A stretch of DNA of 64,000 nt from QHXN01 sp032162705 (lineage in GTDB: Bacteria > Acidobacteriota > Blastocatellia > Pyrinomonadales > Pyrinomonadaceae): positions 1 through 64,000 of the forward strand of contig JAVRON010000052.1 of NCBI GenBank assembly GCA_032162705.1, read 5' to 3'. Position numbers and translations under genes: made by a program. Below are positions 18,456 through 26,585 of this stretch, one piece after another (within the stretch, counting starts at the first letter, position 1; every line of letters starts with the position of its first letter). The notes under the pieces are model-generated. The model ran no database searches, was not told the DNA's origin, and was given only the letters and a program-made list of their open reading frames with translations.

Positions 18456-19832
18456 ATGTCACTTCGCGAACGATTGATTAAAGAGACTCTGCCGCCGGGC
18501 GGCGCGGGCTTTGCGCGCAACGGCAACGGCAATGGTAACGGCAACGGCGCAAACGAGGAGCCGGGCGTCAACCGCCAACAGGTCTTTCAGGAGATGAAGT
18601 CGCGCCTGCACCGCGCCATCATCAACCGGATGGACATGACCAAACTCGGCCAGATGGAGCCTGAACAACTCCACGCCGAAGTCTCGCGGCTCGCCGAAGA
18701 AATCCTGCACGTCGAGAGCACGCCGCTCTCGACGGCAGAGCGCGAGCGCTTAGTCGAAGAGGTGCGTCACGAACTCTTCGGCCTCGGGCCCCTTGAGCCG
18801 CTTCTGGCCGACCCCGCGGTCTGCGACATTCTCGTCAACTCTCCCCACAGCATCTACGTCGAGCGACACGGCAAACTCGAACGCTCCGAAGTGACGTTCA
18901 AGGATAACGAGCACCTGATGCGCGTCATCGAGCGCATCGTCTCATCGGTCGGTCGCCGCATCGACGAGTCTTCGCCGATGGTCGATGCGCGCCTCAAGGA
19001 CGGCTCGCGCGTCAACGCTATCATCCCGCCGCTCGCCTTAGACGGCCCCGTCATGTCCATCCGCCGCTTTGGCGCAGACCCCCTGCGCATCGACGCGCTC
19101 GTCGAGAAGCAGGCGCTCACGCGCGACATGGCCGACATGTTTCAGATGTGCGTCCACGCGCGCTTGAACGTCCTCATCTCCGGCGGAACGGGCGCGGGCA
19201 AGACGACGCTTCTCAACGCACTGTCGGCTTACATCCCGGAGAATCAGCGCATCGTCACGATTGAGGACTCGGCGGAATTGCAGCTCCAGCAACCGCACGT
19301 CGTACGCCTTGAGACGCGTCCCCCCAACATCGAAGGCAAGGGCGAGATCACGCAGCGCGACCTCGTCCGCAACGCCCTACGCATGCGCCCCGACCGCGTC
19401 GTCATCGGCGAGGTACGCGGCGGCGAAGCCATCGACATGCTGCAAGCGATGAACACGGGGCACGACGGGAGTCTAACGACCATCCACGCCAACACGCCGC
19501 GCGACGCGCTCTCACGTATCGAGACGATGATTCAGATGACCGGCATGCGCCTTTCGGAGAAGGCCATGCGCTCGCAAATCGCCTCGGCCATCAATCTCGT
19601 CATACAGGCCGCGCGCCTCTCCGACGGCACGCGCCGCATTACCTCCATCTCCGAAATCACGGGCATGGAGGGCGACATCATCACGATGCAGGAGATTTTC
19701 CAATTCGAGCGCCGCGGCATGGACAAGGACGGACACGTCGTCGGCCACTTCAAGGCCACCGGCGTCCGCCCGCGCTTCGCCGAGCGACTCAAACAGTACG
19801 GCATGCAACTGCCGCGGGTCTTCTTTGAGTAG
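18456..19832 (+). CDS. cpaF: Tad secretion ATPase CpaF/TadA
   Basis: 458 aa, the hexameric motor that powers pilus assembly. Near the N-terminus is a (NG)n run. The ATPase core has Walker A GGTGAGKTTLLN (about 247), Asp box ITIEDSAELQLQQPHVVRLETRP, Walker B DRVVIGEVRGGEAIDML and His box GHDGSLTTIHANTP, all typical of type II/IV secretion ATPases of the CpaF group. Its TAG stop is the first triplet of the heptamer palindrome downstream. Confidence 0.95.
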   Translation: MSLRERLIKETLPPGGAGFARNGNGNGNGNGANEEPGVNRQQVFQEMKSRLHRAIINRMDMTKLGQMEPEQLHAEVSRLAEEILHVESTPLSTAERERLVEEVRHELFGLGPLEPLLADPAVCDILVNSPHSIYVERHGKLERSEVTFKDNEHLMRVIERIVSSVGRRIDESSPMVDARLKDGSRVNAIIPPLALDGPVMSIRRFGADPLRIDALVEKQALTRDMADMFQMCVHARLNVLISGGTGAGKTTLLNALSAYIPENQRIVTIEDSAELQLQQPHVVRLETRPPNIEGKGEITQRDLVRNALRMRPDRVVIGEVRGGEAIDMLQAMNTGHDGSLTTIHANTPRDALSRIETMIQMTGMRLSEKAMRSQIASAINLVIQAARLSDGTRRITSISEITGMEGDIITMQEIFQFERRGMDKDGHVVGHFKATGVRPRFAERLKQYGMQLPRVFFE

Positions 19833-19980
19833 ACAGTAGCCAGTAGACAGTAGTCAGTAGCCAGTAGAAAGACACCCTCTCTCGAACGGCACGCTGACTA
19901 CGAAGATACAACCAAAGTGAAAATCAAATGAAAGTCGAAAACCTACTGACTACTGACTACTGACTACTGACTACTGATTA
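19829..19980. repeat. Intergenic palindrome, heptamer family A, copy 1
   Basis: The left arm is about six TAGACAG-like heptamers, the core is about 70 bp of unique sequence, and the right arm is five exact CTACTGA heptamers (the complement of the left). It fills the whole cpaF-tadB gap, starting at the cpaF stop codon. The core is the same as in copy 2 (20947-21099) except for two substitutions. Confidence 0.92.
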
Positions 19981-19985
19981 AAGCC

Positions 19986-20948
19986 ATGCTTCCTTTCTTC
20001 GTCTTTCTCTTCTGTCTATTCCTCGTGCTCGGCGCGTATCTTCTGGCGACGCACGGTACGGAGAAGCGGCGCGCGCGCTTGCAACAGCGGCTGGCGGAGG
20101 CGCTGATGCATTCAGCGCACAGCGACGACGCAGAGGTACGTCTCGCACGCGAAGAGTTGATGAGCGAGATACCGCTCCTCAATCGCGCGCTGCTCGGGAT
20201 GCCTCTCGCCACGCGGCTCCGGCGACTCATCGAGCAGGCCGATCTGAACATCACGGTCACGCGTCTGCTGATGTTCTCTGTGATGGCCGGGATACTTGCG
20301 GTGCTCGCCGTCTCGATGCTCACGCCGGTCTGGTTCGTCGCGCTGCTGGCGGGCTGCGGCGCGGCATCGCTTCCGCTCCTGCACGTCATCTGGAAGCGGA
20401 GCCGACGCCTGCGCGATTTCCTTGCGCTTCTGCCCGACGCGCTCGACCTGATGGCGCGCGCGCTTCAGGCCGGGCACGCCTTCGCCGAATCGCTCCACAT
20501 GGTCGCCACCGAGATGCCGGAGCCAATCGCGACCGAATTCCGCAAGACTTACGAGGAGCAGAACCTCGGGCTTTCGCTCAAGCTGGCGCTTGAGAATCTG
20601 TCGGAGCGCATTCCGCTCTTAGACCTTCGGCTCTGCATCACGGCCATCATGATTCAGCGCGAGACGGGCGGCAATCTGGCAGAGGTTCTGGAGAAGGTTG
20701 CCTACACCATCCGCGAACGCTTCCGCATTCTCGAAGACCTCAAGACGCTCACGACCTCGTCGCGCATGTCTGCGTGGATTCTGTGTGGTCTGCCCATCTT
20801 CATCGCGCTGGGCGTGACGATCATGAACCCCGACTACATGAGCGTCCTCTGGTACGACCCGCGCGGCCACAAACTGGTGGCCGTCGCCTTCGCCCTTCAG
20901 ACCACGGGCATGCTCATCATTCGGAAGATTCTGAGGATAAAGATTTGA
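19986..20948 (+). CDS. tadB: Tad inner-membrane platform protein TadB
   Basis: 320 aa, T2SSF family. One helix at the N-terminus (FFVFLFCLFLVLGAYLLA), a pair at about 85-130, the cytoplasmic F domain (about 140-270: LPDALDLMARALQAGHAFAESL, and IMIQRETGGNLAEVLEKVAYTIRER) and C-terminal helices. With TadC it anchors the CpaF motor. It is flanked on both sides by near-identical family A palindromes. Confidence 0.93.
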   Translation: MLPFFVFLFCLFLVLGAYLLATHGTEKRRARLQQRLAEALMHSAHSDDAEVRLAREELMSEIPLLNRALLGMPLATRLRRLIEQADLNITVTRLLMFSVMAGILAVLAVSMLTPVWFVALLAGCGAASLPLLHVIWKRSRRLRDFLALLPDALDLMARALQAGHAFAESLHMVATEMPEPIATEFRKTYEEQNLGLSLKLALENLSERIPLLDLRLCITAIMIQRETGGNLAEVLEKVAYTIRERFRILEDLKTLTTSSRMSAWILCGLPIFIALGVTIMNPDYMSVLWYDPRGHKLVAVAFALQTTGMLIIRKILRIKI

Positions 20949-21099
20949 GTAGACAGTAGACAGTAGCCAGTAGAAAGACACCCTCTCTCGAACGGCATGC
21001 TGACTACGAAGATACAACCAAAGTGAAAATCAAATGAAAGTCAAAAACCTACTGACTACTGACTACTGACTACTGACTACTGACTACTGACTACTGATT
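20947..21099. repeat. Intergenic palindrome, heptamer family A, copy 2
   Basis: Same core as copy 1 with two base differences, but four left-arm heptamers instead of six and seven right-arm CTACTGA units instead of five. It fills the tadB-tadC gap. The likeness extends through the ATTAAAGCC just before the start codon. Confidence 0.92.
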
Positions 21100-21105
21100 A
21101 AAGCC

Positions 21106-22041
21106 ATGATGCTCATCATCACCATCTCCACCTTCGTCTGCATCACTCTAGGCGCGTTGGCCGCGTACTGGCTGATGTTCCGCCCGCCGTCGGCGGCGAC
21201 CGAGCGTCTGAAGCGCATGGGCGACGGAGGCACGAGCGCGATGGCATCCGCGCCCCTCGTCATCGTCGAGGAGTCGCAGGTCGCGGCCTTCGCCGAGAAG
21301 ATGGCGACGCCGCTCAGCCGTCTCGCGCCGCCTTCCGCCGCCGAGGCAAAGAAGCTCCAGAAGCAATTGATGCACGCGGGTTATCGCAGCCCTCGCGCTC
21401 CCGTCGTCTACCGCGCGCTTCAGTTGCTCTCGCTGGCCTTCTTCCCGGCATTCGTCGCGCTCGTGTGTGCCGTCCTGGGACGGCCTTTGGGTAGCGCGGT
21501 CTTCTGGATTCTCTCTGCCTTCATCCTGGGCTTCGCGCTCCCGCGCTATGCGTTGAGACGGATGATTAAGAGCCGCCAGCTTCGCTTGCAGTGGGGGCTG
21601 GCCGACGCACTCGACTTGATGGTCGTCTCGATTGAGGCGGGCCTGGGGCTAAACGCCGCGCTCGTCCGCGTGGGCGCAGAGTTACGGGAAGTCCATCCCG
21701 ATATCGGCGAGGAGTTCGCGCTCACCAACATGGAGATTCGTGTCGGGCGCGACCGCGCGGAGGCTCTCCGCAATCTCGCAGAGCGCACGGGCGTCGAAGA
21801 CCTCCGAAGCCTCTGCGCGATGCTGATTCAGGCCGACCGCTTCGGCACTTCGATTGCGCGCGCCGTGCGTGTCTACGCCGACAGCCTTCGCACAAAGCGT
21901 CGCCAGCGCGCCGAGCAGGCCGCGCAGAAGGCCGCCGTCAAGCTGCTGTTCCCGCTCGCCTGCTTCCTCTTCCCGACGCTCTTCATCGCACTGCTGGGCC
22001 CCGCGTTCATCAACCTCATGGACACGTTCGCCAAAATGTAA
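21106..22041 (+). CDS. tadC: Tad inner-membrane platform protein TadC
   Basis: 311 aa, T2SSF family, partner of TadB. N-terminal helix, then a cytoplasmic stretch, helices near 105-145, the F domain (WGLADALDLMVVSIEAGLGLNAALVRVGAEL...LRSLCAMLIQADRFGTSIARAVRVYADSLRTKRRQRAEQAAQKAAVKLLFPL, the typical TadC signature) and a final helix. Start ATG at 21106 or 21109. It is followed 14 bp later by the TPR gene. Confidence 0.93.
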   Translation: MMLIITISTFVCITLGALAAYWLMFRPPSAATERLKRMGDGGTSAMASAPLVIVEESQVAAFAEKMATPLSRLAPPSAAEAKKLQKQLMHAGYRSPRAPVVYRALQLLSLAFFPAFVALVCAVLGRPLGSAVFWILSAFILGFALPRYALRRMIKSRQLRLQWGLADALDLMVVSIEAGLGLNAALVRVGAELREVHPDIGEEFALTNMEIRVGRDRAEALRNLAERTGVEDLRSLCAMLIQADRFGTSIARAVRVYADSLRTKRRQRAEQAAQKAAVKLLFPLACFLFPTLFIALLGPAFINLMDTFAKM

Positions 22042-22055
22042 GGAGCCGTAAAGAC

Positions 22056-23048
22056 ATGTTCACGCGCAGAGTCACAACGATACTCGCCACACTCGTCCTC
22101 GCCGTCAGCGTCGCCGCCCTCTGGAGCGCGCAAGGCGACGAGCGCGACGGCGACACGGACACAAACGTCGTCGCCGCTTCGGGCGCGGACGCGGGCGCGC
22201 AAAGTCAGGACGCGCCGAAGAAGAAGGGCGGTGGACTCTTCGGAAAAATCTTCAAAGCGCCCTTCAGGGCCGTGGGCAAACTCTTCGGCAAGGGCGACGA
22301 CGGCAAGCTCGCGCGCATGTCTGAGAAGGACACCGAACGCTTCGAGAGCGTGGGCGTCGTCCGTGTCGAGGATGAGACCACAAGACGCGAGCGTGCCGCC
22401 GCCACGGACGACGACGAGAGCGCGCGTGGATGTCTCGCGCGTGGGCGCGCTCTGCTGGAAGAGGGCCGGCTCAACGAAGCCATCGCGGAACTGTCGCGCG
22501 CCGCCTCGCTCGACCCGAAGCTCTCGCAGGCGCACAGCCTGCTCGCCGTCGCATACGATCAGAAAGGCTTGCACGACCGCGCGAAGGACTCTTACGAGCG
22601 CGCCGTCGGCGTGAACGAATCAGACCCGGAGGCTTTGAACAATCTAGGTTACTCGCTCTATCTCAACGGCAACTACCGCGCGGCTGTGGACAGGCTCAAG
22701 CGTGCGGCACGGCTCGCGCCCACAGACGCGCGCGTGCTTAACAATCTGGCGCTGGCCGAGACGCGCCTCGGCAAGTACGACGAAGCTTATCGTAACTTCG
22801 CGCGCGCGGGCGGCGAGTTCAACGGCCACGCGAACGTCGCCGCGCTGCTCATACGCGTCGGGCGCGAAGACAAGGCCGCCGAACACCTCGAAGCCGCGCG
22901 CCGCATCCAGCCCGACTCGGCAAACGTCCTGCGGCAGCTCGCAGAACTCTACGAACGCACCGGCAACAAGAGTAAAGCCGACGAAGCGCGGCAGGCTTTA
23001 CAGGCCGCGGACGCAAGGCAGACGCTTGCCGCAGCCGGTGAGCGATAA
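22056..23048 (+). CDS. tadD: TadD-like TPR protein
   Basis: 330 aa. Signal peptide (about 1-27), a Lys/Gly/Phe-rich linker (KKKGGGLFGKIFKAPFRAVGKLFGKG, about 55-80), then four or more TPR units (about 128-310: LDPKLSQAHSLLAVAYDQKGLHDRAKDSYERAV...NNLGYSLYLNGNYRAAVDRLKRAARLAPTDARVLNNLALAETRLGKYDEAYRNF). TadD is a pilotin-like factor in the family. No lipobox is evident here. AAGGAG precedes the ATG. Confidence 0.85.
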   Translation: MFTRRVTTILATLVLAVSVAALWSAQGDERDGDTDTNVVAASGADAGAQSQDAPKKKGGGLFGKIFKAPFRAVGKLFGKGDDGKLARMSEKDTERFESVGVVRVEDETTRRERAAATDDDESARGCLARGRALLEEGRLNEAIAELSRAASLDPKLSQAHSLLAVAYDQKGLHDRAKDSYERAVGVNESDPEALNNLGYSLYLNGNYRAAVDRLKRAARLAPTDARVLNNLALAETRLGKYDEAYRNFARAGGEFNGHANVAALLIRVGREDKAAEHLEAARRIQPDSANVLRQLAELYERTGNKSKADEARQALQAADARQTLAAAGER

Positions 23049-23102
23049 AAGGTAACGTTGGCTCGTCCTTGTTCGTCAGACTTGAGAGTTATGAGTGTCG
23101 AA

Positions 23103-23187
23103 GTTCACCGCAGAGGCGCTGAGGACGCGGAGGAGGCGCGGAGGAAGACAAGTCTCTGCGCCCCCTCAGCGCCTTTGCGGTGAATTG
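23103..23187. repeat. Intergenic palindrome, 9-bp family C, copy 1
   Basis: Left arm TTCACCGCAGAGGCGCTGAG..., right arm ...CTCAGCGCCTTTGCGGTGAA. The left arm steps in 9 bp (cagaggcgc, tgaggacgc, ggaggaggc). Weaker likeness to copy 2 continues about 20 bp on either side. It lies between tadD and the AAA ATPase gene. Confidence 0.9.
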
Positions 23188-23264
23188 CCTTCACTCTACC
23201 TGCAACGTTGGTGTAACCACGAACTGGCCGGGATGAACCCGTACAACAAACTGAAAGGCGGAAC

Positions 23265-24635
23265 ATGACCCACACCGCAATACTGACGCGCGCCGAGATC
23301 GAGACGATGGGGCCGCCCGTCTTAGAGGAGCTGCGCGAGGCCGACGTGTCTGCGAGCTTCCTGTGCGACCTTGCGCTGAAGCACGTCGCGCAGATGCCGG
23401 AGCCGACGACCGGCTCAATCTCGGATGAGCTACGGCTCCCGCGTGCGCTTGTCGAGGAGATGCTCATACACCTGTCGCGCGAGAAGATGATCGAGGTGCG
23501 CGGGCAGATCGCCGTCGGCGCGACACGCTACGAGATGCTTGAACGCGGCTGGGATCGCGTCTCTCGCGTGCGCGAGCTATGCGGCTACGTGGGCCCCGCG
23601 CCCGTCTCTCTGCGCGACTACGCGCACATGATGAGGTTGCAGGCCGTGTCTGCACGCGCCGCTTCGGTTGAGACAGTGCGCGCAGCCTTCCGCGACCTCG
23701 TCCTTCCGGAGTCGCTGATTCAGACGATGGGCTGCGTCATCAACTCGCGCCGCTCGCTCTTCATCACGGGCCCGGCTGGTACGGGTAAGACCGCCGTGGC
23801 CGAGCGCATCAACGCGGGGCTGCCCGGCCACATCTGGATACCCTTCGCCATCGAGATCGACGGCCAGATCATCCGCGTCTTCGACAATCACAATCATCGC
23901 CCCGCCCCCGAAGACGTGACGCCGAGCGATTACGACCGCCGCTGGATGCTCGTCGAGCGCCCGCTCGTCATCGTCGGCGGCGAGTTGACGCTCGAAGACG
24001 CAGACCTCCAGTGGAGCGCGGCGGCGCGGTTTTATGAAGCGCCCTTTCAGATGAAGTCGAACGGCGGCACGCTCGTCGTCGATGACTTCGGGCGGCAGCG
24101 CGTCGAGCCGCACAATCTTCTTAACCGCTGGATCGTGCCCTTAGAGAAGCGTGTGGATTACCTGACGCTGCACACGGGCAAGAAGATCGAAGTGCCTTTC
24201 GAGCAGCTCGTCGTCTTCTCAACGAACCTTGATGAGCGTGACCTCGTTGACGAGGCGTTCCTCCGCCGCATGGGTTATCGCGCGCGCGTCGAGCCGCCGA
24301 CGCCCGCGGCCTACGTCGAGATTTTCAAACGAGCAGCATACACGCGCGGCCTGCGCGTCGAGCAAACGCATCTCGATCACCTGCTTAACAGCTACATGCT
24401 CGAACGCAGGCAGATGAAGGCTTGCGAGCCGCGCGACCTGCTCGACCGCATGACAGACATCTGTCTCTTCGAGGGGCGACCGCCCGAGGTGAGCGTCACG
24501 CTGATCGACGCAGCCTGGCGCAACTACTTCGGCGCTTCGCACGGCTTCGCTTCGCAGGAACTCGGCAGGAAGGCGACCGGAGAACTGGTTAAAGGCACGG
24601 GGGACTTGGTCGATGCAAACTCACTTCAAATCTGA
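23265..24635 (+). CDS. AAA-type ATPase (chaperone-like) linked to the Tad locus
   Basis: 456 aa. The N-terminal 140 residues look like winged-helix-type modules (LPRALVEEMLIHLSREKMIEVRG), followed by an AAA domain with Walker A GPAGTGKTAVAERI near residue 171, Walker B GTLVVDDFGRQ near 267 and sensor/arginine region ERDLVDEAFLRRMGYRARV (about 325-345). Annotated in related genomes as 'ATPase with chaperone activity'; the target is unknown. Its end overlaps the start of the lytic transglycosylase gene by 23 bp, so the two are translationally linked and probably work together at the envelope. Confidence 0.75.
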   Translation: MTHTAILTRAEIETMGPPVLEELREADVSASFLCDLALKHVAQMPEPTTGSISDELRLPRALVEEMLIHLSREKMIEVRGQIAVGATRYEMLERGWDRVSRVRELCGYVGPAPVSLRDYAHMMRLQAVSARAASVETVRAAFRDLVLPESLIQTMGCVINSRRSLFITGPAGTGKTAVAERINAGLPGHIWIPFAIEIDGQIIRVFDNHNHRPAPEDVTPSDYDRRWMLVERPLVIVGGELTLEDADLQWSAAARFYEAPFQMKSNGGTLVVDDFGRQRVEPHNLLNRWIVPLEKRVDYLTLHTGKKIEVPFEQLVVFSTNLDERDLVDEAFLRRMGYRARVEPPTPAAYVEIFKRAAYTRGLRVEQTHLDHLLNSYMLERRQMKACEPRDLLDRMTDICLFEGRPPEVSVTLIDAAWRNYFGASHGFASQELGRKATGELVKGTGDLVDANSLQI

Positions 24636-25686
24636 TGCGGCACGGCGGCGACGGCTCGCCCGTTCGTTGACGGGAGTCGCGCTGTTGTTGACGAGAGTCG
24701 CGCTCGGAATGGCGTTCCTGCTGTCGCTCTCGACGCATGCGCTCGCGGATCAGTTGCGTCTGGCGGACGGGACGACGATGGAAGTGGACGCGGCCTGGGA
24801 GGACGCGCAGGGCGTCTGGTACAGGCGCGACGGCGTAACCTACTGGGTCGAGCGAGCGCGTGTGCGCGAAGTCTTGAAGGTCGCGCATACAGACGCAGGG
24901 ACGAAGGCCGCACACGGGGGCGAAGCGTCTAAGGTCGCGCGCGCGAGCATTGCCGCGAAGGCCACGGGCGATGTCGCGAAAGATGCGGGCGAGGTTAAAG
25001 ATACTAATGACGTGTCGGTCGCGAGTCTCGCAGGCGAAGACGTAAGAAAGCCCGGCGACGACGAGCGAAAGGCAGAAGAAGTTCAGACCGTGTGGATTTA
25101 CCTCGTCGGCGGCGCGAAGATGGAGGTCGATGAGGCGAGCGAGACGGGCGAGGGCGTCTGGTTCAAGCGCGGAAACATCTCGACCTTTATCGAGCGCATA
25201 CGCATCGACCACGTCGAGCGCGAGCGTATCTCGAAAGGGGAAGTGGCAGGCGCGTCTGCGGGCGAAGTTCGTCGGCGCGAGTGGCATTGGACGACTGGCA
25301 GCACGCGACTCGACGCCATCATCCGGCAGAACGGCGCGCGCAACGGCGTCGATCCATACCTTGTCTTCTGCGTGATGGAGCAGGAGTCGCACTTCAACAC
25401 GCGTGCTCTGAGTCCTTCGGGCGCGCGTGGGCTGATGCAGTTAATGCCGGGCACAGCCGCGCGCTTCGGCGTACGCAACCCGCAAGACCCGGCGCAGAAC
25501 GTCTCGGCCGGTTCACGCTATCTGAAGGAACTGCTCCGGCGCTTCAATGGCCGCGTCGATCTCGTGCTCGCGGGCTACAACGCGGGCGAAGGCAACGTCA
25601 TGCGCTTCGGCTATCGCGTCCCTCCCTTCCGCGAAACGCGCAACTACGTCCGCCGCGTCGGCGCGCGCTACACCAAGGGAGAGTGA
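24613..25686 (+). CDS. Lytic transglycosylase (SLT, Slt70/MltC-type domain)
   Basis: 357 aa. N-terminal signal peptide (about 20-46), then two copies of a 40-residue module (LRLADGTTMEVDAAWEDAQGVWYRRDGVTYWVERARVREV and IYLVGGAKMEVDEASETGEGVWFKRGNISTFIERIRIDHV) joined by an Ala/Lys linker, then a C-terminal SLT domain (about 235-355): catalytic Glu in FCVMEQESHFN, then ALSPSGARGLMQLMPGTAARFG and AGYNAGEGNV. It cuts peptidoglycan, plausibly to let the Tad machine cross the wall. The stop codon lies in a family B palindrome. Confidence 0.9.
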   Translation: MQTHFKSDAARRRRLARSLTGVALLLTRVALGMAFLLSLSTHALADQLRLADGTTMEVDAAWEDAQGVWYRRDGVTYWVERARVREVLKVAHTDAGTKAAHGGEASKVARASIAAKATGDVAKDAGEVKDTNDVSVASLAGEDVRKPGDDERKAEEVQTVWIYLVGGAKMEVDEASETGEGVWFKRGNISTFIERIRIDHVERERISKGEVAGASAGEVRRREWHWTTGSTRLDAIIRQNGARNGVDPYLVFCVMEQESHFNTRALSPSGARGLMQLMPGTAARFGVRNPQDPAQNVSAGSRYLKELLRRFNGRVDLVLAGYNAGEGNVMRFGYRVPPFRETRNYVRRVGARYTKGE

Positions 25687-25768
25687 TAAGTGATGAGTGA
25701 TGAGTGATAAGAAAAGAAAGTGCAGCTTGATTCTTTCTTATCACTCATCACTCATCACTTATCACTCC
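25682..25768. repeat. Intergenic palindrome, heptamer family B, copy 1
   Basis: Arms of TGATAAG/TGATGAG heptamers and their complements (CTTATCA/CTCATCA) around a short AT-rich loop. It starts in the stop codon of the transglycosylase gene. Confidence 0.93.
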
Positions 25769-25821
25769 TTCTGGAATGTGCGCGTGATTCGCGCTTGTTT
25801 ACCGTCTGAGGTGTGTTGCAG

Positions 25822-26580
25822 ATGAAGTTGAGGTTGATGAGTTTCGTGTTGTTGTTGGTCGTCGCCTTCTTTGTCCCTGCGCGGGCGCAGGGTGGCGGCG
25901 GCGGGCAGGGGACGCAGACGACGCTGACGAACGCGGCGGTTGTTAAGCTCGTCCGCGCGGGCTTTCGAGAGAAGACCGTCATCGCCATTATCGGCGCGCG
26001 CCCGGTCAACTTCGATCTGTCGCCGGATCGATTGATCGAGTTGAAGAAGAGCGGCGTCCCGGAGCACGTTATCCTTGCGATGATCGCGCGCGCGGAGTCG
26101 GTCGATGTGGCGAGCGAAGATTGGGGAGACGACATGCCGCTCGGCGACGGTGCGGCGGGCGCGGGCGTTCAAGGGTCGGGCACAGACTCCGGCTCGACGA
26201 ACATCTTCGGCTCGTCGGGCGGCTCGCGCGGGCGCACGCGTTCGCGCGGACAGAACGGCGGCGCAGACAACGACACGCAGACGACGGGCAGCGCCACTGT
26301 CCGCATCATCAAGCCGCCCGTGGAAGCCGGAGCGCCCTCGCAGGCGAAGCTCGAACGCACGCCGACGCTGACGAACGATTCGGTGGTCGAACTGGTCGAG
26401 GCGGGCTTTACAGAAGGGACGATCATCCGTCGCATCGAGCAGTCGCCGGTCGAGTTCGACCTGTCGCCCGCAAAGCTCACCGAGCTTCGCAAGCGACGTG
26501 TGGGCGAGCCGGTCATCGCGGCCATGCGCGCGGCGATGGGCGAGGACGCGAACCAGCCCGCGCGCCACGATGAAAGGTGA
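25822..26580 (+). CDS. Secreted protein with two helical repeat modules, function unknown
   Basis: 252 aa from the ATG at 25822. Signal peptide (about 1-20, ending ARAQ). Two related modules of about 55 residues: TNAAVVKLVRAGFREKTVIAIIGARPVNFDLSPDRLIELKKSGVPEHVILAMI (about 35-88) and TNDSVVELVEAGFTEGTIIRRIEQSPVEFDLSPAKLTELRKRRVGEPVIAAM (about 190-243). They are separated by a Gly/Ser/Arg-rich linker. The module looks like a small helical fold. I do not assign a function. Its TGA overlaps a GTG in frame with the next gene, so the two are likely an operon. Confidence 0.75.
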   Translation: MKLRLMSFVLLLVVAFFVPARAQGGGGGQGTQTTLTNAAVVKLVRAGFREKTVIAIIGARPVNFDLSPDRLIELKKSGVPEHVILAMIARAESVDVASEDWGDDMPLGDGAAGAGVQGSGTDSGSTNIFGSSGGSRGRTRSRGQNGGADNDTQTTGSATVRIIKPPVEAGAPSQAKLERTPTLTNDSVVELVEAGFTEGTIIRRIEQSPVEFDLSPAKLTELRKRRVGEPVIAAMRAAMGEDANQPARHDER

Positions 26581-26585
26581 GACGG

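Noticed and set aside
19829..21099. Regularly spaced repeats resembling a CRISPR array
   Set aside because: The units are 7 bp in direct tandem with no spacers, arranged as two complementary arms; no cas genes lie nearby.
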